From IMG/VR virus record IMGVR_UViG_3300031227_000017, positions 1 through 64,000 of that record: a stretch of DNA of 64,000 bases; one strand, 5' to 3'. Every line of letters begins with the position of its first letter. Within the stretch, counting starts at the first letter, position 1. Origin of the DNA: a virus. Positions 1-8,944 of this stretch are shown here, piece after piece. Under the pieces are notes generated by a model that searched no databases, had not been told where the DNA came from, and worked only from the letters and a program-made list of their open reading frames with translations. The position numbers and the translations under genes are program-made.

Positions 1-1814
1 GCCGACGACACGATGTTACCAGCCTGCCCCATCTGACTCGGAGCCTTCGCAGCGTTCACGATGTTACCAGCCTGCCCCATCTGACTCGGAGCCTTCGCAG
101 CGTTCACGATGTTACCAGCCTGCCCCAGCGTGTTAGGAGCCGCCCCACCCAGCAATGCTGCCAGCGGCGGAGCCGGCTGTTGTGCCGCGGGTGGCTTGAC
201 TGGCGCCGGTCCGCCGCTCGACGCGATCGTTGGAGTCGGCCCTGTGATATTCGACGGCTTGGAAGCAGCCCCGGACCCTGGGCTCGTGGTCCCAGAGCCC
301 GAGCCTGCAACCTGGGAGGGACGCGACCGGCCTCGGCCACCACGGCCTCCGCCTTTCCCTCGTCCCTTACCTCGTCGGGTAGACTTGGCTGTGGCGGTCG
401 GCGACGGAGCAGCTGGTGATCCGATGCCAGCCGCTGCTGCTCTCGCAGCCGCTGCTGACTGATATGCTCCACCCATCTGATCCGGGGACGGCTTGTTCCC
501 CACTGTCCACGGTGGTGTGGCGCCATCGTCGTTCAAGATGTCTCGATCGCGTGTGGCTTGATTGCGGGCGTCATGTGCCCTGACCAACGCTTCGTACTGC
601 GGCGTGCCCGGTTTGGGAGCCGCCAGCTTCTCAAAGAGCTGTGAGGAGCCACACAGCGACTTAGCTGGTGCTTGCGAGCTGTGAGACGTTTCACAGCCGC
701 TTATCTTCTCACGGAGCTGTGAGGCGTTTAACAGCGTCGAAGCAACGAACACGGTGCTGTCAGAGCTCTCACAGCTTCCTTGGCTCGCTTGCTTGTCTCG
801 CATCGTGCTCAGGAGCCTCTCGCCGTCTCGGCCAGTGGTCATGCCCAACGATGTCAGCAGACCCATCACGCCCTCGGTCGGCAGAGTTGGGTGCTGCGAG
901 GCTACGACTTCACGCAGTTCGCTCTCCACAGTCTTGTCCTGTGACCACGAAGCCACCTTGAAACCCTTGGCCACGCCCGTAGCGTGGTTGCCGTCGATTG
1001 TATTATTCACGGGATCGAGCCCTCCGTTAGAGTCAATGGGGTTAGCCGCGATGGCACTGCCAGCACCAGGAAACGACGGAGCTTTCTGGCCACCTGCCGG
1101 TAGTCCTATCTGCATCGGGCCGAAGCCCGCCATCTGGGGCTTACCACTCGGTGGTTGCAGGAACTGTTGCATTCCTGCCATCGCCTGTGGCATAGCAAAT
1201 GACGACGATTGTGGCGACTGCATATTTGGCGACATTGGAGGCTGCATACCAGGAACTGCCGCTGTCTTGTCGCGGCCCTCCAACTTGGAGCCGTCGGGGA
1301 GCAGGAATGGGAAAAAGTCACGGATGACCCCTGCTGCTTTAAGTCGTGTGCTATCAAGGATTTGCCGCTTATTGGGGCTCGCAGGCACGCTGGCTAAGTT
1401 GCTGTCAGAGCTCTCACAGCCCGTCACAGCAGATAAACCAGGACGTCCCAAGGCACCCAAATCAATAAAACCTGCCTGTTTTGGCACCCTATTGGGGTAA
1501 ACCGTGCCCAAAACACCCCCTGAATCCACTTTACCCCGCGCCGCGTATAACGTACTTAGGTGTCGTGTTTTGGCAAGTTCGCTGTGAGCTTTCTTCTCTT
1601 TCCGCTCCCTGTCGTCCTTTTTATTTGGCAATTTGTCGTGTTTCGTTCTCGCGAAATTGCTCGCGAGATTGCTGGCGCCAGGTGGCTTGATTGACGACGC
1701 AACAGACTTTACAATGGCTGGCGGGTGGGATGGCTCTGCCTTCTGGTGAGCTCGCACCATGCCAAACAACCGCTGCTGTGGTTTAGACTTTGCTGGCATC
1801 CTAGTACCTTTCAT
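1..1814 (-). CDS. Large low-complexity protein, N-terminal part (runs off the left edge)
   Basis: The frame is open for 604 codons from ATG at 1814 to the window edge, so the C-terminus is missing. A second ATG at 1799 is also possible. The N-terminal 100 residues are Lys/Arg-rich. A middle part is rich in Met, Pro, Gln and Gly. Then come a short, more ordered stretch (about 260-330), an Arg-Gly-rich patch, Pro/Ala-rich sequence and finally a 16-residue tandem repeat (NIVNAAKAPSQMGQAG). Five 20-bp DNA palindromes lie inside it. No enzyme motif is visible. The composition suggests a long disordered structural, scaffold or adaptor protein; function unknown. It is divergent from the plus-strand gene at 1901. 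Confidence 0.75.
   Translation of the reverse strand, partial: MKGTRMPAKSKPQQRLFGMVRAHQKAEPSHPPAIVKSVASSIKPPGASNLASNFARTKHDKLPNKKDDRERKEKKAHSELAKTRHLSTLYAARGKVDSGGVLGTVYPNRVPKQAGFIDLGALGRPGLSAVTGCESSDSNLASVPASPNKRQILDSTRLKAAGVIRDFFPFLLPDGSKLEGRDKTAAVPGMQPPMSPNMQSPQSSSFAMPQAMAGMQQFLQPPSGKPQMAGFGPMQIGLPAGGQKAPSFPGAGSAIAANPIDSNGGLDPVNNTIDGNHATGVAKGFKVASWSQDKTVESELREVVASQHPTLPTEGVMGLLTSLGMTTGRDGERLLSTMRDKQASQGSCESSDSTVFVASTLLNASQLREKISGCETSHSSQAPAKSLCGSSQLFEKLAAPKPGTPQYEALVRAHDARNQATRDRDILNDDGATPPWTVGNKPSPDQMGGAYQSAAAARAAAAGIGSPAAPSPTATAKSTRRGKGRGKGGGRGGRGRSRPSQVAGSGSGTTSPGSGAASKPSNITGPTPTIASSGGPAPVKPPAAQQPAPPLAALLGGAAPNTLGQAGNIVNAAKAPSQMGQAGNIVNAAKAPSQMGQAGNIVSS
13..126. repeat. 48-bp in-frame tandem repeat
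   Basis: Two perfect 48-bp copies (13-60, 61-108) and the first 18 bases of a third (109-126). Each encodes 16 residues of the open minus-strand frame, so copy number can change without breaking the frame. The array may continue past the left edge. Confidence 0.95.
638..775. repeat. Four 20-bp palindromes at about 40-bp spacing
   Basis: Imperfect inverted repeats with GCTGT at one end and ACAGC at the other lie at 638-657, 677/678-697, 716-735 and 756-775. Their starts are 38-40 bp apart. The arms are CTGTGAG-like against CTCACAG-like. They fall in two different codon phases of the host gene, which argues that the DNA or RNA sequence rather than the peptide is conserved. Confidence 0.85.
1401..1420. 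repeat. Fifth copy of the 20-bp palindrome
   Basis: Identical over all 20 bases to the copy at 756-775, but about 630 bp away in the same gene. A partial extra half-site (GTCACAGC) follows at 1423. Confidence 0.85.
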
Positions 1815-1900
1815 CGTGAACTGGTATGATCGCTGCCTGCTTGTTATCATTAGTGTAGCCTGATGACCGTCACTATTGCAACCCCGTAAGGAAGAGATTC

Positions 1901-2944
1901 ATGTCAACACACGCAGATCAGCCATTCGCTGATGCTCCCAGTCCCGAAGCGTACGCTATCGCCCCGCCAGAGCCTTTCGCTCAACTCATGCCAGGACTGA
2001 TAGTCATGGAGGGGGACATCCGCCTCGGGCTCGACCACCTGGGTGATGGTTGGAATGAAGTCACCCAAGGGTACGTCGGTATCACCGTGCCTGATGCTCA
2101 GGTGGCTTATGCTCGCTTGATCATGCCCGAGAACTTCTCTCGACTCGTCAATGGGACCTTCGTTCATCCCCGTGATCAGCTCTGGCGGAGTGGTGAGCCT
2201 CGCTGGGTGCCGGTACCGGCTGAGTGGATCGCTCGTGGCATGACCGTTGATGGTATCCGGGAGGAACTCGCGGAAGAAGCCCAGCTCTACATCTGCCGTC
2301 CTGACTTCGATGCTCCTGATCACCGAGTGTTGCCCATTCCGCCCCATCACCGAGCCCTTGCAGCTGCCGAACCGATCCGATATGGCGATAAAGCCATCCA
2401 CGCAGGGCTCGATGACTGGCAAACTGTCGCTGTTGGGCTCCGTGGGCAGGAATGTGGTGAACCGTGCGAACCGAACAAGTTCGTCCGCTACTGCCGGCCT
2501 ATCCACCCCCAAGCCCAGAACTGGTATGTTGACCTTCGACCCGATCGAGGTGACGATACCGGCCCCGGATCAGCCGTCACACCCTTCGCAACGCTCGAAG
2601 GTGGCCAAAATGCGATCGAAAAGGCCTCCCAAGACGCCAATATCACCGTCTATGGCGTGATTTGGGAGGTTCGAGGCACCCCGCTGGTCGCTTATGACCT
2701 CCCTGAGCCTCAAAAACAGGGTTATCAGGCCCCAATACTCGAATGTGACCCTGCTGAAGAGGCCGATCGAGCTCGGCTGAGCGCCCTGGCACCCAAAATA
2801 CCGATCGAACCGACCGGTGCGGCCGAAAAGACCGCTGCTACCCCTAAATTGCAAAAAGAACACATCAAGGCGATGATCCAGAGCCTCGAACAAGCACTTC
2901 TGGTAGCTCATACCATGCTAGCGGAGATTGAGAGCGGAGAATGA
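1901..2944 (+). CDS. Unknown phage protein
   Basis: 347 residues, one of only three plus-strand genes. Start supported by AAGGAAGAG seven bases upstream of ATG. The body (about 20-290) looks like a soluble mixed alpha/beta protein with several Cys (for example around 185-200), followed by a Pro/Ala linker and a short C-terminal helix (about 320-345). I recognise no family. It overlaps the next gene by ATGA, so the two are translationally coupled and share the terminator at 3375-3417. Confidence 0.75.
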   Translation: MSTHADQPFADAPSPEAYAIAPPEPFAQLMPGLIVMEGDIRLGLDHLGDGWNEVTQGYVGITVPDAQVAYARLIMPENFSRLVNGTFVHPRDQLWRSGEPRWVPVPAEWIARGMTVDGIREELAEEAQLYICRPDFDAPDHRVLPIPPHHRALAAAEPIRYGDKAIHAGLDDWQTVAVGLRGQECGEPCEPNKFVRYCRPIHPQAQNWYVDLRPDRGDDTGPGSAVTPFATLEGGQNAIEKASQDANITVYGVIWEVRGTPLVAYDLPEPQKQGYQAPILECDPAEEADRARLSALAPKIPIEPTGAAEKTAATPKLQKEHIKAMIQSLEQALLVAHTMLAEIESGE

Positions 2945-3354
2945 CCATGCGTGACCGAATTATCGACCTAGATGGTGCCGATGACAAGCCTACGCGGGCT
3001 GAGCGGAGCTACACCGTCTATTGCGAGTGCGAAAACTGCGGAGAGCTCGAATATATCGAGATCGAACGCGGTATTCTCATCACCAACGCCGTCTGCCCCT
3101 TCTGTGACTGCATGTCGCTCATCCGAGCGGCTGAACCGGGCAGTCTCGAAGAGTTCGAGGACCTCGAAGACGACCCATTGGACACCGGGGTGGACTTTCA
3201 GACGATTGTGGACTCCCTGGAGCTCCAAAAAGCGAGGGAATCACAAGAAGGCATGCCTCACATGCCGATCAGCCCGTTCGATCGCTCGGTAGCTGAGTTG
3301 GCACGGCAGGTACGTGAGGAACAACGACACGGGAGCAGGCAAGACGCTGGCTGA
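2941..3354 (+). CDS. Small zinc-ribbon protein with N-terminal RDRIIDLD tag
   Basis: 137 residues. Residues 4-10 carry the RxRIIDLD peptide shared by many proteins in this window. It is followed by a charged linker and a four-Cys zinc ribbon (CEC/CENC pair near 28-33, CPFCDC near 54-59), then an acidic and a basic C-terminal half. The zinc ribbon suggests binding to DNA, RNA or RNA polymerase; this is inference. Second gene of a two-gene plus-strand unit. Confidence 0.75.
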   Translation: MTMRDRIIDLDGADDKPTRAERSYTVYCECENCGELEYIEIERGILITNAVCPFCDCMSLIRAAEPGSLEEFEDLEDDPLDTGVDFQTIVDSLELQKARESQEGMPHMPISPFDRSVAELARQVREEQRHGSRQDAG

Positions 3355-3364
3355 GACGCCAAGC

Positions 3365-3379
3365 GGTACTTAGAAACCA
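3365..3379 (+). repeat. Dispersed 15-bp motif, copy 1
   Basis: GGTACTTAGAAACCA, 11 bp after the stop of the plus-strand unit and partly inside the left arm of the terminator stem. Exact copies at 43653 and 57008. Confidence 0.8.
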
Positions 3380-3417
3380 CCTGGATCGGACTTTCCGGCC
3401 CAGGTGGTTCTTTTTTT
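3375..3417 (+). terminator. Rho-independent terminator of the plus-strand unit
   Basis: Perfect 10-bp stem (AACCACCTGG with CCAGGTGGTT), 15-nt loop, then C and seven T on the plus strand. On the opposite strand the tail after the stem is T-poor, so it mainly serves the plus strand, but the stem may also slow minus-strand polymerases entering from 3423. Confidence 0.9.
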
Positions 3418-3422
3418 AGCTA

Positions 3423-4967
3423 TTAGTCAGCTGGGTCGCGAGGAGGTCCGTCCGATTCCCAACCACTCTCTCGCGGAGTCCTGGGCACGTCCATGTAAGC
3501 ACGCGGATCGAGCGTTTCACCAGCTGTCGGGCGGCCTATCGCGGGATGTGAGACGACTTCTCCCCAATTCTCCCTACGATTGGACCTACACACGCCGTGG
3601 ACATCCACATAAGTATCAGGCTCTTGTACAGGTCTTACCGCCGCCCCGCCTACCTCGAACGTGTCAGATCGCACATACTCTGATCCGGCATCGGCCATGA
3701 GCAGCGACGGGTCGTCAGGGTCCCGGGGTCGCCCGGATCGCGTTGGCCGGTTGCCGTTCTGATCCACGGGATGTTCTTCATCCCGATCGGCAGCCGCCAA
3801 CACCGACGGATCGATCCCGCCGGGTCGTTGTGTGACCAGCAACGCCGGATCGACGCCATTTGCTGCCGCATCACGTGCTTCCAGCTGTTGAGCACGACGC
3901 CTCCGGTGCCCCTCCAGTCGATTGTCTTCTGGGGTGCCGCAACCAGGAGGTGGTGTCTCGCCAATGGCCATGCCCGGAGATGGCGTGGGCCGCATCCTGA
4001 CCTGCTCGTCGTGCATCCGCTGCATTTCCTCTTCGAGATCCAAGCCGAGTGACGCCGCCCGGCTGCTAGAAGACATGCCAGGAACGTCCATCATTAGTGC
4101 AGAAGCGCTGTTGGCCGCGGAGAGTGAGGAGGACGAAGAGGCGGAAGAAGACGATGATTCGGCGGTCGGAGGATTAAGCGAAATCATGGCCAACGCCGCA
4201 CTTATGTTGAAATTATAGGCATGTGCAACACTCGCGACAGCATCCGTGCCCATTGCCCGGTAGACCGCCCGGGCCGTCCGCACCAGCTGCCGAGCTTCGC
4301 CGCCGTCAACGTGGCCGCGGTCCTCAATGCTATTTGCGAGCCGCTGCGCCATGTCGTACGCCGCGATGGCGGCCGCTAGGTCTTCGCAGAGTGAGTCAGC
4401 CCACTCATCCTCTTCATTGGGTACCGGCGCCGGGGCGTCTGGATCATGCAGGGAGACCCCTGACGAGCGTATATCGAAGATGCCCTGTTGATGCAACGCC
4501 TCGTCGGCCTCAACAACCGCAGGTATGGTGGGAGCGGTGCTAGGTTGTGTTCCAGGCTCGTCGAGGTCAATCACACGCTCCTGCCGACCCGTGTCAGCCA
4601 CCACAGCGTGAGATAGCCGTATCTCGTCCATCCACAGATGATACCCCTCGAATTCCAGCTCGGTCAAGAGGAGACTAGGGTATGTGTCAGGCCGCTGCCC
4701 GTGAAGCCGTGTGAATATCCCAGAAGCTGCTATGTAGGCCAGTCTCGCCGAGTCCTCTTCGTAGAAGTCACAAAGCGTGACGGTTTGTGCCCTCCTTAAC
4801 ATTATCGGGTCCGTGGGCTGCGGACCTGATGGTTGCGATCGCGCCACCAGCGACCACGGCGGCGTCCTTGCATCGTCCGTCTGCTTCACGTGCTCGACCA
4901 ACTGGATGCTCGTCAGATTGTCATAACTGACAGTGCTGTCCCGCCTGACCACAATGAATGGGTTCAT
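3423..4967 (-). CDS. Unknown protein: small N-terminal domain, RVIDLD tag, long disordered tail
   Basis: 514 residues. Residues 1-125 look folded. RQERVIDLDEPG at 128-138 marks the domain edge, as the same tag does at the C-terminus of other proteins here. The rest is low complexity: a Ser tract near 280, Arg/Pro/Gly/Asp-rich sequence and an internal repeat of the form DPxLL in three copies. The start lies 1 bp after the dTMP kinase stop, so the two are co-transcribed. No known family; a structural or adaptor role is guesswork. Confidence 0.75.
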   Translation of the reverse strand: MNPFIVVRRDSTVSYDNLTSIQLVEHVKQTDDARTPPWSLVARSQPSGPQPTDPIMLRRAQTVTLCDFYEEDSARLAYIAASGIFTRLHGQRPDTYPSLLLTELEFEGYHLWMDEIRLSHAVVADTGRQERVIDLDEPGTQPSTAPTIPAVVEADEALHQQGIFDIRSSGVSLHDPDAPAPVPNEEDEWADSLCEDLAAAIAAYDMAQRLANSIEDRGHVDGGEARQLVRTARAVYRAMGTDAVASVAHAYNFNISAALAMISLNPPTAESSSSSASSSSSLSAANSASALMMDVPGMSSSSRAASLGLDLEEEMQRMHDEQVRMRPTPSPGMAIGETPPPGCGTPEDNRLEGHRRRRAQQLEARDAAANGVDPALLVTQRPGGIDPSVLAAADRDEEHPVDQNGNRPTRSGRPRDPDDPSLLMADAGSEYVRSDTFEVGGAAVRPVQEPDTYVDVHGVCRSNRRENWGEVVSHPAIGRPTAGETLDPRAYMDVPRTPRESGWESDGPPRDPAD

Positions 4968-4968
4968 G

Positions 4969-5619
4969 TTAGAACTCCGTCTTGATAACTCGCCTGAACC
5001 TCTTGTTCTTGTTGCAGGCCGCTCGAACGTCCAGCAGCACCTGCTTCAGAGGCTGATTTCCATCCACGACCGGATAACCTAAGTTCTCAGCAGCCTCCAG
5101 GTAGGCCTCGCGAAGCCGCGTCCGCCACTCAAGGTCTCGAACCTCGAATCGATCGAGCGGCATCCCGCCACGCCCATCTGTATTACGCTTGCGGTGGATT
5201 CCCGTCTCCGGGTCGACGTCCAACACGATGTAGACGTCGGGATTGACGCCAACGAGCCTGTCGTGCAGCCACCGAATGAGGCTTTTGTCCGCGTACTCAA
5301 GCATACCCTGGTACACATAAGTTGACAAGACCCAGCGGTCTGCGACCACGTCACCACCGTCATGCAGATGCGCGATGATCCCTGGGGTAAGCGAGTGACG
5401 TGCTGTCGTGTAGAGCAGAACCTGCTCTGTCGGTGTAAGATCAAGGTCTTGATCTAAGATAATCGGCCGTAGCCGTTTTCCGAGCTCTGATGTCCCGGGG
5501 TCATGTACCAGTTCGACACGAGGCCGCTGGTAAGCTGTCAGACGACGCTTGAGCGCCTCTGCCACAGTTGTTTTGCCGCATCCGTCGATTCCTTCCACAC
5601 AAATAAACAAACCACGCAT
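4969..5619 (-). CDS. tmk: Thymidylate kinase
   Basis: 216 residues, normal length for dTMP kinase, which phosphorylates dTMP to dTDP with ATP. Visible: P-loop GIDGCGKTT at 10-18, the DR[WY]xxST motif (DRWVLSTYVYQG) and a lid-region Arg cluster (RKRNTDGRGG). GGAGG precedes the ATG. With ThyX (29953) and the dUTPase domain (26823) it completes a phage route to dTTP. First gene after the terminator at 5660-5706, followed directly by the 3423 gene. The C-terminus is basic. Confidence 0.93.
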   Translation of the reverse strand: MRGLFICVEGIDGCGKTTVAEALKRRLTAYQRPRVELVHDPGTSELGKRLRPIILDQDLDLTPTEQVLLYTTARHSLTPGIIAHLHDGGDVVADRWVLSTYVYQGMLEYADKSLIRWLHDRLVGVNPDVYIVLDVDPETGIHRKRNTDGRGGMPLDRFEVRDLEWRTRLREAYLEAAENLGYPVVDGNQPLKQVLLDVRAACNKNKRFRRVIKTEF

Positions 5620-5659
5620 TGGATCGATCCTCCATTTCCAATCCCCCCTTGACTAATCA

Positions 5660-5706
5660 AACAAAAAGCAATCGGCTGACACCAATCCCTTGGCAGTCAG
5701 CCGATT
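5660..5706 (-). terminator. Rho-independent terminator
   Basis: 11-bp perfect stem (5670-5680 with 5696-5706) and 15-nt loop. On the minus strand it is followed by GCTTTTTGTTT. It ends the unit that begins at 9993 and separates it from tmk. Confidence 0.85.
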
Positions 5707-5780
5707 ACGCCACTCATTGGCAAAGAGCCGGTAGCATCATGCTACCTTCGTCAGTCCCTTGACGGAGTCCTCCCAGCCAG

Positions 5781-6239
5781 TCAGGCCGGCAGTGTCGATG
5801 GAGGCTGCGTGGCAGGGTCATCCCCAGCACACTCAGGCGCCTCCGATTTATCACTCTCCTCCACAGCACACGGCTGCGAAGCGTCGCAATGATCACATTC
5901 ATCATCGCACGTGTCGAGTGGCGGGTCTTCCGTACCTTCTTCCGCCTTGTCGCAGCTGCACGCCGTCTCGGGCAGCGAGTTAATCGCATCAGCTGCGGCG
6001 GGTGTCGCAACCTCGGCCGGTGGTGCTGGGGAGCTCAGAGGGGGTGCCGGGTTTTCCGCCATCGCTTCTACCCGGAGAATTGCCCGGTGCTCCTGCCCGT
6101 CCGCGTCCCGCACTGTCAGTTTGATGTGATCACCACAACCTGAGGCCGCTACGATATGCGAGCCATCAGGTTGACTGACCCCGGCGATGATACCCTCCGC
6201 AATTGATAAATTGGTGAGGGCGATAAACAATCCTTGCAT
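5781..6239 (-). CDS. Small unknown protein with Cys-rich acidic tail
   Basis: 152 residues from ATG 6239, chosen because AAGGAG lies upstream and the ATG overlaps the previous stop (TAATG); an in-frame ATG at 6260 has no such support. Residues 1-65 look like a small beta-rich domain. The tail is Pro/Ala-rich and acidic, with Cys clusters (CSCDK, CDDECDHCD) that could bind metal. Last gene before the terminator at 5660. Function unknown. Confidence 0.7.
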   Translation of the reverse strand: MQGLFIALTNLSIAEGIIAGVSQPDGSHIVAASGCGDHIKLTVRDADGQEHRAILRVEAMAENPAPPLSSPAPPAEVATPAAADAINSLPETACSCDKAEEGTEDPPLDTCDDECDHCDASQPCAVEESDKSEAPECAGDDPATQPPSTLPA

Positions 6240-6736
6240 TAACCTACTCCTTGTGTACAAATAACCTTGGCCACGTCGTGAAAATAGATGAGCGCCTTGG
6301 CACCGTCACTGAGCGTGAGGTACACTCCCTGCTCTTCATGGGGCTGGCCGGGGCCTTGATAGATGCCGTCCCAATGATTGTTGGCACGATCCGTCGTGCG
6401 GTAACGTAATCCCACTACCATGTTAGATATTGAGATAATCCGCTGGTCATGCGGAGGTGAGTCGTCGCCGCGAACTCGGAAAGAAATGAGTTCGCCGGCG
6501 TCGAACATCGCTTCGATGAGCGGTTCGCCCTTGTCTAAAAGGCCGTTTACCAAACCGAGCGAACCAACCGCAAAGTCTACTGATGGGTTGTCTACGATGG
6601 GTACCACGATAATGGTCTCGTGCTGAGCCAGCTGCTCATTGCACCCATGCCTCGCCTCGATAAGCCGCTGCATCGCTTGCCAGTCACGACGCACTGCGTC
6701 ATTTAGTATCTCCACAACTTTCGATGCTTTGACCAT
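6239..6736 (-). CDS. Unknown phage protein
   Basis: 165 residues. A helical N-terminus (1-50) is followed by a beta-rich domain with no motif I can assign. The ATG at 6736 lies inside the previous gene (38-bp overlap). Member of the 9993-5781 unit; function unknown. Confidence 0.7.
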   Translation of the reverse strand: MVKASKVVEILNDAVRRDWQAMQRLIEARHGCNEQLAQHETIIVVPIVDNPSVDFAVGSLGLVNGLLDKGEPLIEAMFDAGELISFRVRGDDSPPHDQRIISISNMVVGLRYRTTDRANNHWDGIYQGPGQPHEEQGVYLTLSDGAKALIYFHDVAKVICTQGVG

Positions 6737-7067
6737 CGGGCGTATCCCCCTGCTTGCTGGCGTGTGTATCCCTGGCTGCTTCAGCCCTGTGATGAACGGC
6801 TGCTCTTCGTGACGCCGCTTCCGTTGTGGCCTGGGTGTAGAGTTCCTCAGTCCCTAAGGTCTGAAGATGTTCGGCGATGGCCTTCGATTGCTTGTTTAAG
6901 ATAGCAATCGTCGCCGGTCCTTCTTCGGAGACAGAAATGATGTTGTCTTTGTCGACCTCTTGAGGCTCGATCATAAGACTTGCTACGGTACCATCCGAGT
7001 ACATGACACGTGCCAGAAGACTGACCGTGGCCACTTTAGGTTTGGTATTTACTGCTGATTCAGCCAT
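6699..7067 (-). CDS. Unknown small protein
   Basis: 122 residues. GGAGAGGA precedes the ATG. A short beta-rich N-terminal half (10-60) is followed by an Ala/Glu/Arg-rich helical region and a polar tail that overlaps the next gene. No recognised family. Confidence 0.7.
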   Translation of the reverse strand: MAESAVNTKPKVATVSLLARVMYSDGTVASLMIEPQEVDKDNIISVSEEGPATIAILNKQSKAIAEHLQTLGTEELYTQATTEAASRRAAVHHRAEAARDTHASKQGDTPDGQSIESCGDTK

Positions 7068-7112
7068 TCATTCCTCTCCGTTTGATACTTAGATATTACA
7101 TGCAGCAGGTGT

Positions 7113-8234
7113 CTACGTCAATAGTTCTTCGGCAGCTTTCTGTAATTCCTCCGCTAAAACTGCTCGAACCGTCGTAAAATCCCTGACGCCGGTGCCATAG
7201 GTCGTCATACCGGCGATGAAACGATCGAGGACAAACGCCACGTCACCGCCGTAGCTATTCATCAGCTCCCGTGTGGCCAGCGTGAACTCATATTGGGCGC
7301 TATGCTGCGATTGCTCCACTGAACTGGCAGCTGCCCGCTGTAATGCTCTTGCCGACTCTTCGTTGATACCGTGCAACGCTGTCAGTGCGGCCATGCCATT
7401 ATCCGAGGTGGCATCCACAGGGCGTCCCAACCGTGGAACCTCCGGTGACACCTCCGGTGACAGCCCCAACGCCTCCAGCAGCGATCGGGATGATGCAGCT
7501 TGACCCGCCTGGGCGTCATTTATCAGACTCCTAACCTCTGCGGCTGCTTCTGCCTGTCGCTCGGTGTCTGGTGACGCCTGTAAAGCGCCAACCCAATTGT
7601 CCGCAAAGTTGAGGGCTGCGTCTGACCCGGGGATGTTTGAACGCCGCAAGAGCTCAAACACCCGACCGTGGGAGTTGGGTGGTGCGAAGTTGCGAGCCTC
7701 TCTCGCCCTTGCCGCCTGCCGCACAGTCTTCGCTGCCGCATTTAGAGATGGTTCATGGCCACGCAGCACCTGAACGATAACATCCTGCGCCACCTCGTGA
7801 TCCTGCAACCCTGCCACCAACTCCGCTGCCTCTTCATACCTCGCTTCACGGCGTTCCGTCTCCAACCGGTGTGTTACCACCGCACGTTCCGCGGCCTCCC
7901 GCTCACGCACTATGTTATTGGCTACACGCTCCTCTTCTCGCTGTCTCGCCAAGGTCACGTACGCTTCCACCGTCTCCACAACGTGCAGCATCGTGGGCGG
8001 GTTGCCGCGTCTCGGCATTATATGCCCTTGAAGACGAAACTCTTCAATATTGGCAATGGCGTCAGCTAGTCGCGCACCAATATATTCGTTGGCCATGTGG
8101 TCATCGTTAATATCGGCCCACGGCAGCTCCGCCAAAAATGCCTCGGCCTGAGCCTCCGACGTTACGTCTGAAAGCTCAACCCGAAACATGATTTGACGCT
8201 CTGCGCGGTCATTATCATCACTGTTGTGGCTCAT
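7113..8234 (-). CDS. Unknown helical protein with coiled coil
   Basis: 373 residues. Residues about 80-185 are highly charged and heptad-like (runs of Glu, Arg and Ala), predicting a coiled coil; the rest is Ala-rich helix. The start overlaps the previous gene's end by 17 bp. Given its neighbours (membrane-anchored coiled-coil protein at 8941, small proteins) it may belong to a structural or assembly complex; this is inference only. Confidence 0.7.
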   Translation of the reverse strand: MSHNSDDNDRAERQIMFRVELSDVTSEAQAEAFLAELPWADINDDHMANEYIGARLADAIANIEEFRLQGHIMPRRGNPPTMLHVVETVEAYVTLARQREEERVANNIVREREAAERAVVTHRLETERREARYEEAAELVAGLQDHEVAQDVIVQVLRGHEPSLNAAAKTVRQAARAREARNFAPPNSHGRVFELLRRSNIPGSDAALNFADNWVGALQASPDTERQAEAAAEVRSLINDAQAGQAASSRSLLEALGLSPEVSPEVPRLGRPVDATSDNGMAALTALHGINEESARALQRAAASSVEQSQHSAQYEFTLATRELMNSYGGDVAFVLDRFIAGMTTYGTGVRDFTTVRAVLAEELQKAAEELLT

Positions 8235-8598
8235 TCATCCCCCAGGTTGGAGTCGCCACCGTGCTGCCCTTGCCGCCGCGTGGTCGCTTGTCTGGCGTAA
8301 CCGCCATACTGCCGTCGTTGCCGCCCACGCCCGACATGCCCGTGTCAACGTCACAGAACGTCAACGCCGTCCCATCCTGGAACCGCAGGCCGAGGTTACT
8401 GCCGAGGAAATCCAACGCGATCGGCGCGTTCTCGGTAAACAGCTCACGAGCCTTCGCGATGAAGTCGCTAGCCATCAGGATCTGCCCTGGCTTCTCTTCA
8501 GCCAGCTTCTTCATGACAAAATCAAACACGTCGCTGTACACGCCTTCCGTCGCCGGTGCGTTGATAGGGATGCCAGCGTCTGTGGGGTCAATACTCAT
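8218..8598 (-). CDS. Unknown small protein
   Basis: 126 residues from ATG 8598, selected because GAAGGAGG sits 6 bases upstream; an in-frame ATG at 8613 lacks one. The first 85 residues look folded (a helix followed by beta). The tail is Gly-rich (SGVGGNDGS and similar). Overlaps both neighbours slightly. Function unknown. Confidence 0.7.
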   Translation of the reverse strand: MSIDPTDAGIPINAPATEGVYSDVFDFVMKKLAEEKPGQILMASDFIAKARELFTENAPIALDFLGSNLGLRFQDGTALTFCDVDTGMSGVGGNDGSMAVTPDKRPRGGKGSTVATPTWGMNEPQQ

Positions 8599-8944
8599 CA
8601 GAACCTCCTTCAATTACAATGGGTCGCAAAACTTTATGGTACTCGAAACCGTCCAGCTCCTGCTGGATAACGGCATGCACCACATCAATGTCTGCGTTCG
8701 TGCTGCGATCCTTCACGTTCAAGCGAAAGACGCCGGGTGAGTCACAGACCACGGAAACCTCTTCCACGTATTTCCCTACATTATGCGTCATGTCCACGCT
8801 ACGCACTGCACGAATGATGGCCCGTGCCATCTCCGTAATTGCCCTGGTAGCTACGACGTCACGCCCTGCTGCAATATTATTCATCGCATGCGCTGTGTCT
8901 TCGTCAGATGGCCCATCTACTTCTGGATCATACTCTTCGCTCAT
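8588..8944 (-). CDS. Unknown small alpha/beta protein
   Basis: 118 residues, acidic N-terminus, then a helix and a beta-rich half. The C-terminus (LRPIVIEGGSDEY) resembles a degenerate form of the window's C-terminal tag, but too weakly to count. ATGA-type overlap with the gene at 8941. Confidence 0.7.
   Translation of the reverse strand: MSEEYDPEVDGPSDEDTAHAMNNIAAGRDVVATRAITEMARAIIRAVRSVDMTHNVGKYVEEVSVVCDSPGVFRLNVKDRSTNADIDVVHAVIQQELDGFEYHKVLRPIVIEGGSDEY

Noticed and set aside
13-126. Possible CRISPR-like repeats
   Set aside because: The units are directly adjacent without spacers and are in frame with coding sequence.
754-1500. 248-residue plus-strand frame
   Set aside because: Antisense to the long minus-strand frame that stays open from 1814 to the window edge and has better composition.
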